A stretch of DNA of 44,541 nt from positions 1-44,541 of the forward strand of contig BRYA01000613.1 of NCBI GenBank assembly GCA_030267965.1, in the 5' to 3' direction. This DNA comes from Triparma columacea. Its lineage: Eukaryota > Sar > Bolidophyceae > Parmales > Triparmaceae. Numbering within the stretch: the first letter of the stretch is position 1; every line of letters begins with the position of its first letter. A program made the translations under genes and the position numbers. Under the pieces are notes generated by a model that ran no database searches, had not been told where the DNA came from, and was given only the letters and a program-made list of their open reading frames with translations. Shown here piece after piece: positions 20,031 through 30,516 of this stretch.

Positions 20031-22210
20031 CAAACTTTAGTTCGGACAGCCTTAAATCCAACTAATCAAGCGCACAGAGTCAGAGAAACTCCAGAATTAC
20101 TCTCCACAAAACTTTCGGAATCTTCTCGCGTGCCGGAGTTGCCCTTAGCGCTGGGGCTTCAACTCCGTCCGTTCGCTTCCGCTTCCTAGCCGATCTCCTG
20201 GGTGGATCCTCCACGTGATCCCAGGTTCCCTTGAGGCACAGAAGAGCGTTGACGCGTTCCGTCACAGCAACATTGCGGTGCCACCTGTAATGGAGGAGTT
20301 CCGGGACAGTCGGCATGTTTTTATCAGCAGCGGCAGTGATTAGGGCAGTGCAGTCTTCGAAGCAGTCTTCACCGATGGAAACGGCAGGAGATAGAATGAG
20401 TTTCGTCAGGGCGGAGCAATCCCTGAAGGCGGCAAAGCCAATCGACGTCACTGAGTCCGGGATGGTGACGGCCGTAAGGGAGGAGCATTCAAGGAAGGCG
20501 GCATTGTAAATGTCCGTCACTCCGTCCGGGATGGTGATGGCCGTGAGGGAGGAACATCCGCTGAAGACAGAATAGTCAATCAACGTCACTCCATCTGGGA
20601 TGGTGATGGCTGTGAGGGACGAGCATCCTTCGAAGGCGCCAACGCCAATTGTCGTCACTGAGTCCGGGATGGTGATGGCCGTGAGGGAGGAGCATTCTAA
20701 GAAGGCGCCCATGCCAATTGTCGTCACTGAGTCCGGGATGGTGATGGCTGTGAGGGAGGAGCATTCCCTGAAGGTGTAATCACCAATTGTCATCACTCCA
20801 TCTGGGATGGTGATGGCCGTGAGGGACGAGCATCCTTCGAAGGCGCGTTCGCCAATGGTTGTCACTCCATCTGGGATGGTGATGGCCGTGAGGGACGAGC
20901 ATCCTTCGAAGGCGCCCTCGCCAATTGTCGTCACTGAGTCCGGGATTGTGATGGCCGTGAGGGAGGAGCAATCAGAGAAGGCGAATGTGCCAATCATCGT
21001 CACTCCGACTGGGATGGTGATGGCCGTGAGGGAGGAGCATTCCCAGAAGGCGTATTCGCCAATTGTCGTCACTCCGTCCGGGATGGTGATGTCCGTGAGG
21101 GAGGAGCATCCTCTGAAGGCAAATTCGCCAATCGTTGTCACTCCGTCTGGGATGGTGAAGGCCATGAGAGAGGAGCATCCGTTGAAGGCGTAAACCTCAA
21201 TCATCGTCACTCCGTCCGGGATGGTGATGGCCGTGAGGGAGGAGCATCCCTGGAAGGCGCGTCCGTGAATTTTCGTCACTCCATCCGGGATGGTGATGGC
21301 TGCAAGGGAGGAGCATTCGTAGAAGGCGCCCTCACTAATCGTCAACACTCCATCCGGGATGGTGATGGCCGTGAGGGAGGAGCATCCCCAGAAGGCGCGT
21401 TCGCCAATTGTTGTCACTCCATCTGGGATTGTGATGGCCGTGAGGGAGGAGCAGTCTTGGAAGGCGCATCCGCCAATTGTCGTCACTGAGTCCGGGATTG
21501 TGATGGCCATGAGGGAGGAGCATACGTCGAAGGCATGTTCGCCAATTGTCGTCACTGAGTCCGGGATTGTGATGGCCGTGAGGGAGGAGCATTCTAAGAA
21601 GGCGCCTGGGCCAATTATCGTCACTGAGTCCGGGATGGTGATGGCTGTGAGGGAGGAGCATCCTCTGAAGGCGTCTTCGCCAATCGTTGTCACTCCTTCT
21701 GGGATTGTGATGGCTGTGAGGGAGGAGCATCCCCTGAAGGTTTCATTGGCAATCGACGTCACTCCTTGTGCAAAAGTCACTTCTGTGAGTTCACTATTGT
21801 CTCTAAAGCTCCCTGTCTCGTCTGTGCCATAGTATACTGCTGTTTGGGGCATATCCTACATTATTGATGGGCTCAGGAGGGTTAGTGTGGTGTGATGGAG
21901 TAAGAACAAGGGAGAGGGATGGTGAGACCCCCAAGGATGCGTCATTGCGGCGTCAATGGCGGTTCTCTGCCCAATAGCAACCCCAATATGATACTAATAA
22001 CATCGGAAATATGGCCGAAAGTAGTATTATCTAGTCTATGAGACGAATAATCCAAACCCAATGAACACTCAGTCAGTCGACCGCGATTGAAGAGGGGAAA
22101 TAATTTCAACTTGAACGTGAATAGGAGATAAAAATCAACAATAGGACAAATAACGACTGGCAAAAGCCTTGAGAAGAGTTGTTATTGTCATTGTTGTCCC
22201 GTCTTACCAA
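20031..22210 (-). repeat. Segmental duplication, unit 2
   Basis: Partner of unit 1. The 5' flank (about 21853-22210) keeps recognisable blocks such as GGTTCTCTGCCC, AAAGTAGTATTATCT, GTGAATAGGA and TTGTCATTGTTGTCC in the same order as unit 1, with many substitutions and small indels between. The region from 21853 to the next gene at 22346 contains no other gene; it should also hold the divergent promoter of the transporter gene. Confidence 0.83.
20080..21852 (-). CDS. BspA-type leucine-rich-repeat (LRR_5) protein, copy 2
   Basis: A single-exon ORF of 590 aa, starting MPQTAVYYGTDETGSF, so almost the same N-terminus as copy 1. It contains 21 consecutive 23-residue LRR_5 repeats against 15 in copy 1. 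The 130-residue length difference equals six repeats (138 residues) minus eight residues missing from the basic linker of the tail, where copy 1 has NNPNPNRSARKIYRPCKRQR and copy 2 the shorter PPRRSARKRKRTDG. The tail otherwise matches: MPTVPELLHYRWHR, ERVNALLCLKGTWDH and a terminal EKIPKVLWRVILEFL. Role is as for copy 1: a protein-binding solenoid, with F-box-like and nuclear-localisation readings of the tail inferred only. Repeat units are highly homogenised at the DNA level, so copy number probably varies between strains. Confidence 0.88.
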   Translation of the reverse strand: MPQTAVYYGTDETGSFRDNSELTEVTFAQGVTSIANETFRGCSSLTAITIPEGVTTIGEDAFRGCSSLTAITIPDSVTIIGPGAFLECSSLTAITIPDSVTTIGEHAFDVCSSLMAITIPDSVTTIGGCAFQDCSSLTAITIPDGVTTIGERAFWGCSSLTAITIPDGVLTISEGAFYECSSLAAITIPDGVTKIHGRAFQGCSSLTAITIPDGVTMIEVYAFNGCSSLMAFTIPDGVTTIGEFAFRGCSSLTDITIPDGVTTIGEYAFWECSSLTAITIPVGVTMIGTFAFSDCSSLTAITIPDSVTTIGEGAFEGCSSLTAITIPDGVTTIGERAFEGCSSLTAITIPDGVMTIGDYTFRECSSLTAITIPDSVTTIGMGAFLECSSLTAITIPDSVTTIGVGAFEGCSSLTAITIPDGVTLIDYSVFSGCSSLTAITIPDGVTDIYNAAFLECSSLTAVTIPDSVTSIGFAAFRDCSALTKLILSPAVSIGEDCFEDCTALITAAADKNMPTVPELLHYRWHRNVAVTERVNALLCLKGTWDHVEDPPRRSARKRKRTDGVEAPALRATPAREKIPKVLWRVILEFL

Positions 22211-22345
22211 TATTTCGATAAGATTTTCTTTTGCCAAAACAGATTGGTCTCATCTATCACCAAAACATCACCAAAATCACATCAAAACACGATAAATATA
22301 CACACACACATACACCACATAGTTATGACCACATAAACCCCCAAA

Positions 22346-23528
22346 ATGTCCAACAAAGAAGAAACTAGAGACAACTCCACAACTCGACCACCTTCGCCAA
22401 CATTTTTCATAATAATTGTAACGCTCCTCTGGTCATCTGCTGCCGTCACAGCAAAGCTATGTATAAACGAGGCAAATACCATAAGTGATGATTCTAATGA
22501 CGACGACAACAAAGACGACTCCTCAACCACAATCACCAACGCCTTAATGACAGTATGGCTAGGCTCCTCCTCCCTCTCACTTCTCTCCTGTTGCCCAGGC
22601 GGTCCTTTATTCCCCCGCTCCACCCCCCCTTCTCTCCCCCCCCCCCCGCTCCCCACCTCCAGTCTCCTCCTCTTTGCCTTCCTTCTCCTCCTCTCCAACA
22701 CCCTCTACACGCTCTCTCTAACCTCCCTCACCGTCCCTACAGGTGCCGTTACCTTCTCCCTTGCCCCCGTGTTCGTTTACGCGCTCTCCGCGGCCTTCCT
22801 TAACTTTGGACACACCAACAAGAGAGCGGCGGCCGTAGCAGTTGCCATTGCGGGAGTAGGTGAGGACCGAAGGATCGATATTTTTGAGCGGCAGGGTGGG
22901 CTAACATCGTCTCACCGCAACATTGCCTCACCCTCCTTCCCCAACTTTAGCCCTCACTGTCTCCCCGACCCTGTCCTCTCCCACCGGCCCCACCGGGGTG
23001 ATCCTCATGTCCCTCTCCGCGTTCACCGCCGCCTGCTACAAGGTGACCCTAAACTCCCTCTACCCCCTGTCCCCCCCTTCCTTCATATCCACCCTCCTCT
23101 CCCGCGTAGGTCTAATCGCCCTAACCACAATGTGGATCCCAGTCCTCATAAGCTCCCAAATCTCCCCCTCCTCCTCCTCCCCCTCCCCCCTCGCCCTCTG
23201 GTCCCCTTCCTCCTCCCTCCTCCTCCCCCTCCTCCAGTTCCTTCACAGCCTCTTTGTCCTCTCCTTCAACTTCACCGTTAACTACGCAGCCTCCTCCCAC
23301 CCCCCCATATACGTGTCCCTAGCCACCCTCCTAGGGGTACCCGTCACAGGCGTTATGTCCTGCTTTATACTCGGGGAGGAGTCAGGCCCTTACACCGTGG
23401 CTGGGGGGGCTGTTACGGTAGCAGGAGCGGCTGGACTGGTCTACGAAATGAGGGGGGGGGAGGGGGGGAGGAGAGAGGGGGGAGAGGGGAAGGGGGAAGA
23501 CGAGGTACCGCTCAAGGAAGGGGGGTGA
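22346..23528 (+). CDS. Drug/metabolite transporter superfamily protein (SLC35F/EamA-like, 2 exons)
   Basis: Exons 22346-22859 and 22951-23528 join in phase 1 (GTAG|CC), giving 363 aa; the join restores AVAVAIAGV followed by ALTVSPTLSSPTGPTG. The protein is strongly hydrophobic with roughly ten predicted membrane helices, for example TFFIIIVTLLWSSAAVTAKL, SNTLYTLSLTSLTVPTGAV, TFSLAPVFVYALSAAFL and TVAGGAVTVAGAAGLVYEM. The order helix, acidic Asp-rich loop, helices and paired EamA-like halves fits DMT/SLC35F-type carriers of nucleotide sugars or other metabolites. The substrate cannot be read from sequence. The cytoplasmic C-terminus is Gly/Glu/Arg-rich (about 25 residues). Loops are encoded by long C/T tracts. 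It starts divergently from LRR copy 2, 493 bp away. Confidence 0.8.
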
Positions 23529-23720
23529 AAAGGGAGGGGTTACGACGAACCGAAATTAAACGACGGAACTGGTTGAAATAGACGGGGGACGAATGCGAGC
23601 GTTTTTTTTCTTTTCGCAAAAGATTTTTATCCCTGACTTACTGGCTGAAGAGTCCATACACTAGCAAAAGCATAATCAAGTCTACGCCGTAATCCCCCCC
23701 ACCCCATATTCCCTCCCACT

Positions 23721-25189
23721 TCACCACTCTCCGTTGATGTAGTTCTCAAAGAGCACGAGGGCCTGCTTCGGTTTGTAAGTGGGTACCTCATGTCCCGCCC
23801 CGTGAACCGTCGCGTACGTCAGCGCCCCGTCCTCGAAATGCGTGACGTACCCCGCCGTCTGCTTGTCGACCTTCCACTCCTTCCAGTACTTCCCCTCCAC
23901 GGGGCTGTAGCCTAGGTCCCACAGCCACTCGTCAGTCCCTGACATGGCGCAGACGCTGTCGTCGTCGCCGGAGTAGACGAGGATCTTGAGGCCGTAGCCC
24001 CCGTCGATGAGCTCGTTGTAGAACGGGGCCATGTCGATGTTCATGTCCTTCTCGGAGTACCTGAGGATATTGCTGCAGCTCCCCCACGAGACGTCAGCCT
24101 TGGCGTGGAGGGCATCCTTAACGTCGTCGCGGTTCAGGTAGTCCAGCAGGTAGTTCTCCGCGCACGGCTCGTAGTCCTCGACGGGGAGGAGGAGGTCCTT
24201 GACCTCCTTGTTCCCGGCGTGCATGTGGTGCATGAGCCTCAACGACTGGCTGCTGGCTTCGTCGGAAACGCAGACGGGGTAGTCGAGGGCGTAGGGGTTG
24301 ATGCCGTTGCCCTGCTTGGCCATCATGGCAGCTTCGAGGTAAGTGCAATTTTCCAGGTTGATGAACTGCCTCTTGGAGCACTGGCCCATCCAGCGGTTGA
24401 AAAGGGGAGCGGGGATGGTGCCGTGGGAGTAGTACGCCTGGTACTGGGCGACCTTGTTGGTGAAGGCGTTGGTGTAGGGGTTACCGACGGCGAAGCCCTT
24501 GAAGTTGATGGCGTTGTCCGCATTGTTCTGCACGATCTCGAGGGCCAGGGATGGCATGTAGTGCCCTCCATAGCTCTCAGACGTGATGTAAAGGGGGTTA
24601 GAGGCGACCTCAGGGAACCTATCGAGGAAGGAGAGGATCAACTGGTGGTTGTCGACAGCGGCTTGGGCGTCACCGGTCTTGTAGTCGGCGGTATCATCAC
24701 TGTAGGAGAACCCGACTCCAGCGGGCTGCTCCACAAAGAGCATGTTGGCGACCTTGTTCCAGCTGAACTCGTTGGGAGAAAGGGTACCATCCTCTTGAGG
24801 GAAGAAAGGACCCTGCTCGGTGAAGAGGCCGAGGAGGCCAGAGCATCCAGGGCCGCCATTTGTCCACAAGACAACAGGGTCGTTTACCGGATCAGATTCA
24901 GACTCAAAATAAGCATAGAAGATGTGCTTGTTTTCACCAACTGGAAGGTAGCCGGAGAACATGGCGAAAGAAGGGGGCACAGCGAGGCCGGGAAGGGTAG
25001 TGCGATCGGCCTCAGCCTCAGGGGTGTACGCAGAAGCCATTTTCGAAGCCTTTTAGTGGCAAGGGAATTGTGAGTTAGTTGGACAAGTTAAAGCGGGAGA
25101 CGAAGTTTCGGGGGTGAAAATACAAGGGAAAGCATCGGGGCGCTTACCAGAATGCCCACGAGGGCGGTAAGAGAGAAGAGTGTCTTCAT
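23721..25189 (-). CDS. Serine carboxypeptidase, family S10, secreted or vacuolar (2 exons)
   Basis: Exons 25148-25189 and 23721-25049 join in phase 0, giving 456 aa. The 14-codon first exon (MKTLFSLTALVGIL) plus ASKMASA completes a signal peptide; the internal ATG at 25040 would lose it. Family motifs are complete: LWTNGGPGCSG (oxyanion hole), ITSESYGGHYMP with the nucleophile Ser near 172, YSGDDDSVC with the catalytic Asp near 377, and VHGAGHEVP with the catalytic His near 429. FVEQPAGVGFSYS and CSNILRYSEKDMN are also typical. S10 enzymes remove C-terminal residues from peptides at acidic pH in vacuoles or outside the cell; some relatives are acyltransferases. Length is normal for the family. 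A long antisense ORF over the gene is a codon-bias shadow. Confidence 0.94.
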
Positions 25190-25406
25190 CTGCGATTTTG
25201 TTAATTAGACGAATCAGGCAGTCTTAACATCTTTTCTCATCAGAAACACAGCCTAGAGAAACCATACTCTAAAGGTCTCGAAAATTTAAGTCAAACTCCA
25301 CTCAGCTGCATCTAAACCCCCCCTTTTAACTCAAGCAGCCCCTCTTAACGCGCGCTCCCAAAATCAGGGCCAAAAAGTCACCAAGAGCACGGAATCTTTT
25401 TCGGTC

Positions 25407-27501
25407 ATGGCTCCTGTGTCCAATGGGGCACCTCCACTAATCTCTGAGGGGAGCGGGGAGCGCTCCTCTAGCGGGGGGGGGTTTGACCTCTGCGAGGCGC
25501 TTTATAAAAAGCGCAACGGTTTTGGAAAGATGGCTGACTCCAACTGGGTCCCACGCTGCTTTACCTACCATGGAGGGGTCCTCTGCTATTACGAGGAGGA
25601 GAACTTCGAGGACGTCGACCCAAGCAGACCGAGAGGTAGAGTGGATCTCAGCAGGGACGACACTAAGGTCAGCTACATGGACGTGAAGAAGCCCGGGGCT
25701 CCAAGCAAGTACCTCGTGGTCCTCCAGATCTTTGTCCTTGGAGGGATAGAGCGCAAGGTGAGAATGGACAAAAGGGACGAAACACGGGAGAATACCGATC
25801 ATATTGTTAGTGTTAGGCGAATTCGATCTTAATTGGGCAGCACAACTAACGCAACCTCTCTTCTCCTCCCTTCTCCGCTCTCTATTCCCCTCAACTCGCT
25901 GGCCCGTTGCAGTGGAAGATGTGCTGCCACAGCAAGACGCAGCAGACGCGTTGGTACCAGGCCCTGAAGGAGTTCGACGGCCCCGCCGACACCAATATCG
26001 GCGACGACATCTTGGACTTCCTGAGCATCAAGCCCACACCTCCGACCCAGAGGACTAGGAAGATGACGGCGGCAGCTAGGCTAGCAAGGGGCCTCAGGAG
26101 GGCCAGCTTCGGGCAGGCCCCGCCCCTAAGCAACAATTACAGCTCCCAGGCGGACGGTTTCCCCGTCCATCACCCACGAACCCCCCTCCTACTCTTCGTT
26201 TCCCTTAACACTCTCGTCTTCCTATCTCGGACCGCCTCGATCTCGAACTTTTGGTTGTGCGTCATCGTGATCAATGTTATTATGAAGAAGGCGATATCCT
26301 TGAAGATGCCCAGGATTAAGGGCATCCTTGATGCCAACTCGAAAGAGGAGGAGGGGGAGGAATTTGCGGAGGAGGTGAGACGAGAAAAGATGAGACACGA
26401 CTTGGCGAGGAGAGAAGCGATGCGCCGCGATCCCTTTTGCGGTGCGGCATGACAACGTGATTTGCACAAGTAGGCTGAACAATGTCGCTTCGCTTGGACT
26501 CGTTTCTTCCATTGTTAACCCTGTCGGTCATCGCTTCGCTCCTGCTCGCCGCGCAGACGACTCAGAGGGAATCAGCTGTCAAGGTCCCCTTCGGGAAGAC
26601 ATTCGATCGTGCCAAAGTCAAGCCCGAGGGGGCGGGCGCCGAACTCAAAGCAATCATCGACCAGCATGGGTGGCATTCAGCCGAAGCGTGCCGTGCCCTG
26701 CCCAAACACCTCAACAACTTCGCTCCAGACCGCACACATAGCTACTGGAACGGGGACGGAACAATCTTCAGGGTGCGAATGGGCCCCAACTACAAGAAGA
26801 CGGGCAAAAAGGAACCCTCCAAGCAGTCCCTCTTTGACCTCTACGCCATGGACCTTGTTCGCACGGAGGAGCGTATCAAGGAGTCGAGGGACATCTTTGA
26901 GGTACCCGTTATCCCGGGCATCACGGATAAACCAACGGGCCACGCCCACATCCCTCCTATGATCATCATCAACTGCGGCATGCCCAGCACGGAGCCAAGC
27001 CTCTTCAGCAGCACTGACGACGGCCCAAGCTTCGTCACGGTATTCTACTTTGTCATCAGCGAGGACACGCTCAGACAGCTCAAGGATATCAGCACCGCCA
27101 GCCCGGCAGTCAAGCTCCTCGGCGAGTGGTGCCGTCGTGCGGAGAACGAACCTTCCTTCAGAGGCCGCTTCAAGGCAATGTGTATTCTGGACGAAATCGA
27201 GAAGCTCGGCCTCCCGAACCCCATTCCAGCTTACAATGGGAAGCCCGTCCTTATTAACAAGTCGGGCGCGTTCTTTAGGAGAGAAAACTACATCGAGCAC
27301 TCCATCAATGTCCACCTCTTTGCTTACCTTGCCAAGAAGGCCCTCTACAGCATCCAGCCCAAGTTCCCCAACATGAGGCTCAATGTCGGCTTCGTCATTG
27401 AGGGCAGGGACGACGATGAGCTCCCAGAATGCATGCTCGGAGTGGGCAAATGTCTTTACATGGATCCTGCCAAGGCCCCTGACGACTTAGGCCTTGATTA
27501 A
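25407..27501 (+). CDS. PH-DUF1336 (EDR2-like) membrane protein, probably one 3-exon gene
   Basis: Preferred exons are 25407-25757, 25913-26374 and 26557-27501, all phase 0, giving 585 aa. The first junction completes a PH-like domain (NWVPRCFTYHGGVLCYYEEE to WYQALKEF). Two hydrophobic helices follow (PLLLFVSLNTLVFLSR and FWLCVIVINVIM). The second junction (GAG|GTGAGA, acceptor GCGCAG|ACG, 182 bp) leads into an EDR2 C-terminal DUF1336 domain: IPPMIIINCGMPSTEP, FVTVFYFVISEDTLR, FRGRFKAMCILDEIEKLG, YIEHSINVHLFAYLAKKALY, LNVGFVIEGRDDDELPE. Plant EDR2 has PH, START and DUF1336 in one lipid-binding protein; here the central START is replaced by membrane helices. The alternative is two genes only 29 bp apart: 25407-26452 (296 aa), and 26482-27501 (339 aa) starting with a signal-like MSLRLDSFLPLLTLSVIASL. 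Phosphoinositide or lipid binding is inferred. Confidence 0.72.
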
Positions 27502-27701
27502 TGGCAGGGAAATTGGGGGAGGATCGGAGTGAGGGGGAGACGGAAGGGGATGGCAAGAGATGGTGCAAGGGAGAAAAATGGAAATAGAGCGAGAGGGATT
27601 GCACATCATCAATAGAAAAGCGATTTGTTGGCTTCTAGGAAAACACAGCGCGTTTGTTTTTTCATTCGACTGGTAACCACGGAACGTCTATGTCCCAGTG
27701 C

Positions 27702-30180
27702 CTAGTGGCCGCCAGCGACCTCATCGTCGAATACTGGCCTAGCGAACAGACTAGGGCAGGCAGTGGACTTGTAGAACTCAACAATCTTCTTGGATTTCTC
27801 CACAACGTTGCCAAGGGTGAACCCGAACCTCTTCATAAGATCTCCTCCCTTGGCGGAGGCTCCGAACCTCCTCATGCAAATCTGGACGTGGCTGTACTTA
27901 TTCCAGCTTCCGACGGCGGCAGCCTCGACGGCAAGAGTAGGGATTCCCTCTCCTAACACGCTCTTCTTGTAGGCTTCACTCTGTTCATCAAAGACATCCA
28001 TGCACATCATACTGACGACCCTAGCGTTGATTCCAGCAGTCTTGAGCTCGTCAGCCGCCTTATAACAGAGACCAGTCTCGCTCCCAGTACCGACGAGGAC
28101 AATGTCAGGGCTAGCAGCATCGCGGAGAATGTACCCTCCCATCTTTGCCTTGGCGACTTCAGAGTCGGCAAGGTTTGGGAGGCCCTGTCTGGAAAGGCAG
28201 ATGACGGAGGGAGTACCGGATTGTTCGAGAGCAATCTGGTAGGCGGCGTTGGTCTCGTTAATGTCGCAAGGGCGAAGAACGTTGCAGTTGGGCATGGAGC
28301 GGAGAGACTCAATCATTTCGACGGGCTGGTGGGTGGGCCCGTCCTCTCCCAAGCCGATGCTGTCGTGAGTCATGACGTAGACGACACCAAACCTCGAGAG
28401 GGCAGAGACGCGGATGGAGCCGAGGGCATACCCGGCAAAGTTGAGGAAGGTGGCGCAGTAAGGGCGGAGTCCACCGTGGGCAAACATGCCATTGCAGATG
28501 GCGGCCATGCCGTGCTCCCTGACGCCAAACCTGATGTAGCGTCCGTCAGGGGAGTTCTTCTGGAAGTCCTTAGAGCACTTGAGAGACGTGAGGTTAGAGG
28601 GGGTGAGGTCGGCGGAGCCTCCCATGAGCTCAGGCATCTTGTCAGCGATGGAGTTGATGCAGGCCTCGGAGATTTTGCGCGAGGCGGCGTCGGAGGAACC
28701 GGCAGCATAGGTAGGGAGGAGATCGAGGAGGCCAGCGGGAAGCTCCCCGTTGAAACGGCGGTTGTATTCGGCGCAGAGGGCGGGCTCCTCCTTGGCGTAG
28801 GCGAGCATCATGGCATCCCAGCGAGTCTTCTCGGCCTCGACCTCAGCGGAGACGGACTTGTAGTGAGCAGCGACGTCGCTCTCGATGTTGAAGAACTTTG
28901 TGGGGTCGAAGTTGTAGTGCTTCTTGGTGTTGGCCAGGTCCTCGTCGCCGAGGGGGGCACCGTGGGCCTTGGCAGTGCCCTGCTTGCTGTGGTGAGTGTA
29001 GTGTAGAAGGGGATTTATGAAAGGGTTAGGATAAGCAAGTAGAGTGAGGATGGGCCAGGATGGTCACATGCGTTGCTACATCACTTTTCGTCTATTCTCA
29101 CCTTGATCCGAGGCCGATGATAGTCTTAACCTTGATGATACTGGGCCTGTCGACCTCAAGCTTGGCGTTGCGGATGGCCGTGCGGAGGGACTCGAGGTCG
29201 GAAACGTCGCTGACGGTCTGGACATGCCAGCCATAGGACTCATAGCGCTTTCCAACATCCTCGGTAAAGGACAAGTCAGTGGATCCGTCAATCGTGATGT
29301 TGTTGTCGTCGTAGAGGACGACGAGCTTCCCAAGCCCAAGGTGGCCGGCAAGGGAGGAGGTCTCGGATGTGATGCCCTCCTGAAGGCAACCGTCTCCACA
29401 GATAACATAGGTGAAGTGATCGACAGGGGTGAACTTGGCAGTGTTGAAGACGGAGGCCATGTGCTTCTCGGCCACGGCCATGCCAACAGCATTGGAGAGC
29501 CCCTGGCCGAGGGGCCCCGTGCACACCTCAACCCCTGGGGTGCAGAAGTTCTCAGGGTGACCGGGGGTCTTGGAATCGAGCTGGCGGAAGGCCCTGCAAT
29601 CGTCCACCGTGACGTCGTAGCCTGTCAGGTGCAGCATGGAGTACTGCAGGGCACAAGCGTGGCCGTTTGACAAAACGAAGCGGTCGCGGTTGCTCCACTC
29701 GGGGCAAGAAGGGGAGTAGGACATGGTGTCACTCCAGAGGACGTGCGCCATGGGAGCACAGCCCATGGGAGCACCGGGGTGACCAGAGTTGGCGGCCTGG
29801 ACCATGTCAGCAGAGACTGCAGCGAGCAAACGATTTGAGAGGGGGGGGGGGGGGGGAGGGAGGGGATTGTCAGTAGGAGGAGAGGGCGGGGGGGTATTGT
29901 CAGTGTGTGGGGATTGTCATGTCAGAGTACAGTTGACAGCACGGTAGTCATCACATAAGGGCTATGCACATGGGGGTTACGCAAAGAGGATGATGCGCAT
30001 GGCAGCATAGACACGAGTATATTCACACCAAAATTGTTTGGGAACAATAAAACGTCGCAAAAAGGACCCCTGCAATTGACACAATTGCAAGGCCGCCAAC
30101 CAATGATGACGCCTATTCTACTTACAGACCCTCACAGTATCAATACACTTCACATCAAGTGCTGGCGACGGTGCTGACAT
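27702..30180 (-). CDS. Transketolase, cytosolic type (3 exons)
   Basis: Exons 30126-30180, 29102-29816 and 27702-28986 (phases 1 and 2) give 684 aa, the usual length. The short first exon ([18 protein letters not shown]) joins [19 protein letters not shown]. The second junction restores [19 protein letters not shown]. The thiamine-diphosphate motif GDGCLQEG to DDNNITIDG is intact near residues 159-190. The catalytic Glu lies in [15 protein letters not shown] near residue 413, and [17 protein letters not shown] is typical. The enzyme transfers two-carbon ketol units in the pentose phosphate and Calvin cycles. With no signal or transit sequence in this model it should be cytosolic; a separate plastid enzyme would be expected in a photosynthetic cell. 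Intron 1 (309 bp) has a long C run (G run at about 29841-29856) before the acceptor. It converges with the DUF1336 gene. Confidence 0.95.
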
Positions 30181-30516
30181 CTTAACTTTTTTGCCTGCAA
30201 GTTTTCAATTGCACGAAGGTGTTAGTTGGGGAGATTAAGGGTATCGACACCAAAGCGAGCCTGAGCGCTAATCTTGGAGAATTTTTACTAGGGATGGCCC
30301 CATTGCAGATTATTGGCGCTTTAGCTTTAATGTTACTATACAATTCCAGCACATACACTAGACTTCTCGTTACTTACGTTCAGGGCTCTGCATTGTGGGT
30401 GGATGATTCTGCAGTATCTAGTCCGATGGAGTGGAGTATTTTTAGGATTTTCAATATATTTAATTCATTTTCCCCCTTCCTCGTACATATGAGAGAATAT
30501 CATTAATCTCCGATAG
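30181..30516. other. Divergent intergenic spacer
   Basis: This is the promoter region between transketolase (leftward) and the histidine phosphatase (rightward). A TTG-initiated 95-codon frame with a hydrophobic stretch (30219-30506) is present, but I do not regard it as a gene. Nothing else is visible. Confidence 0.5.

Noticed and set aside
18057..21852. CRISPR-like array suggested by regular direct repeats
   Set aside because: Repeats are contiguous 69-bp coding units without spacers, in a eukaryotic gene.
24105..25073. 322-codon forward ORF opposite the carboxypeptidase
   Set aside because: The opposite strand has a complete S10 catalytic triad and signal peptide. The antisense frame is Val/Gly-rich and arises from GC-biased third positions.
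28221..29006. 261-codon forward ORF opposite transketolase
   Set aside because: Antisense shadow of an exon with intact thiamine-diphosphate enzyme motifs.
30219..30506. 95-codon ORF with a hydrophobic segment between transketolase and the phosphatase
   Set aside because: It starts with TTG, lies in a divergent promoter region and shows no family motif.
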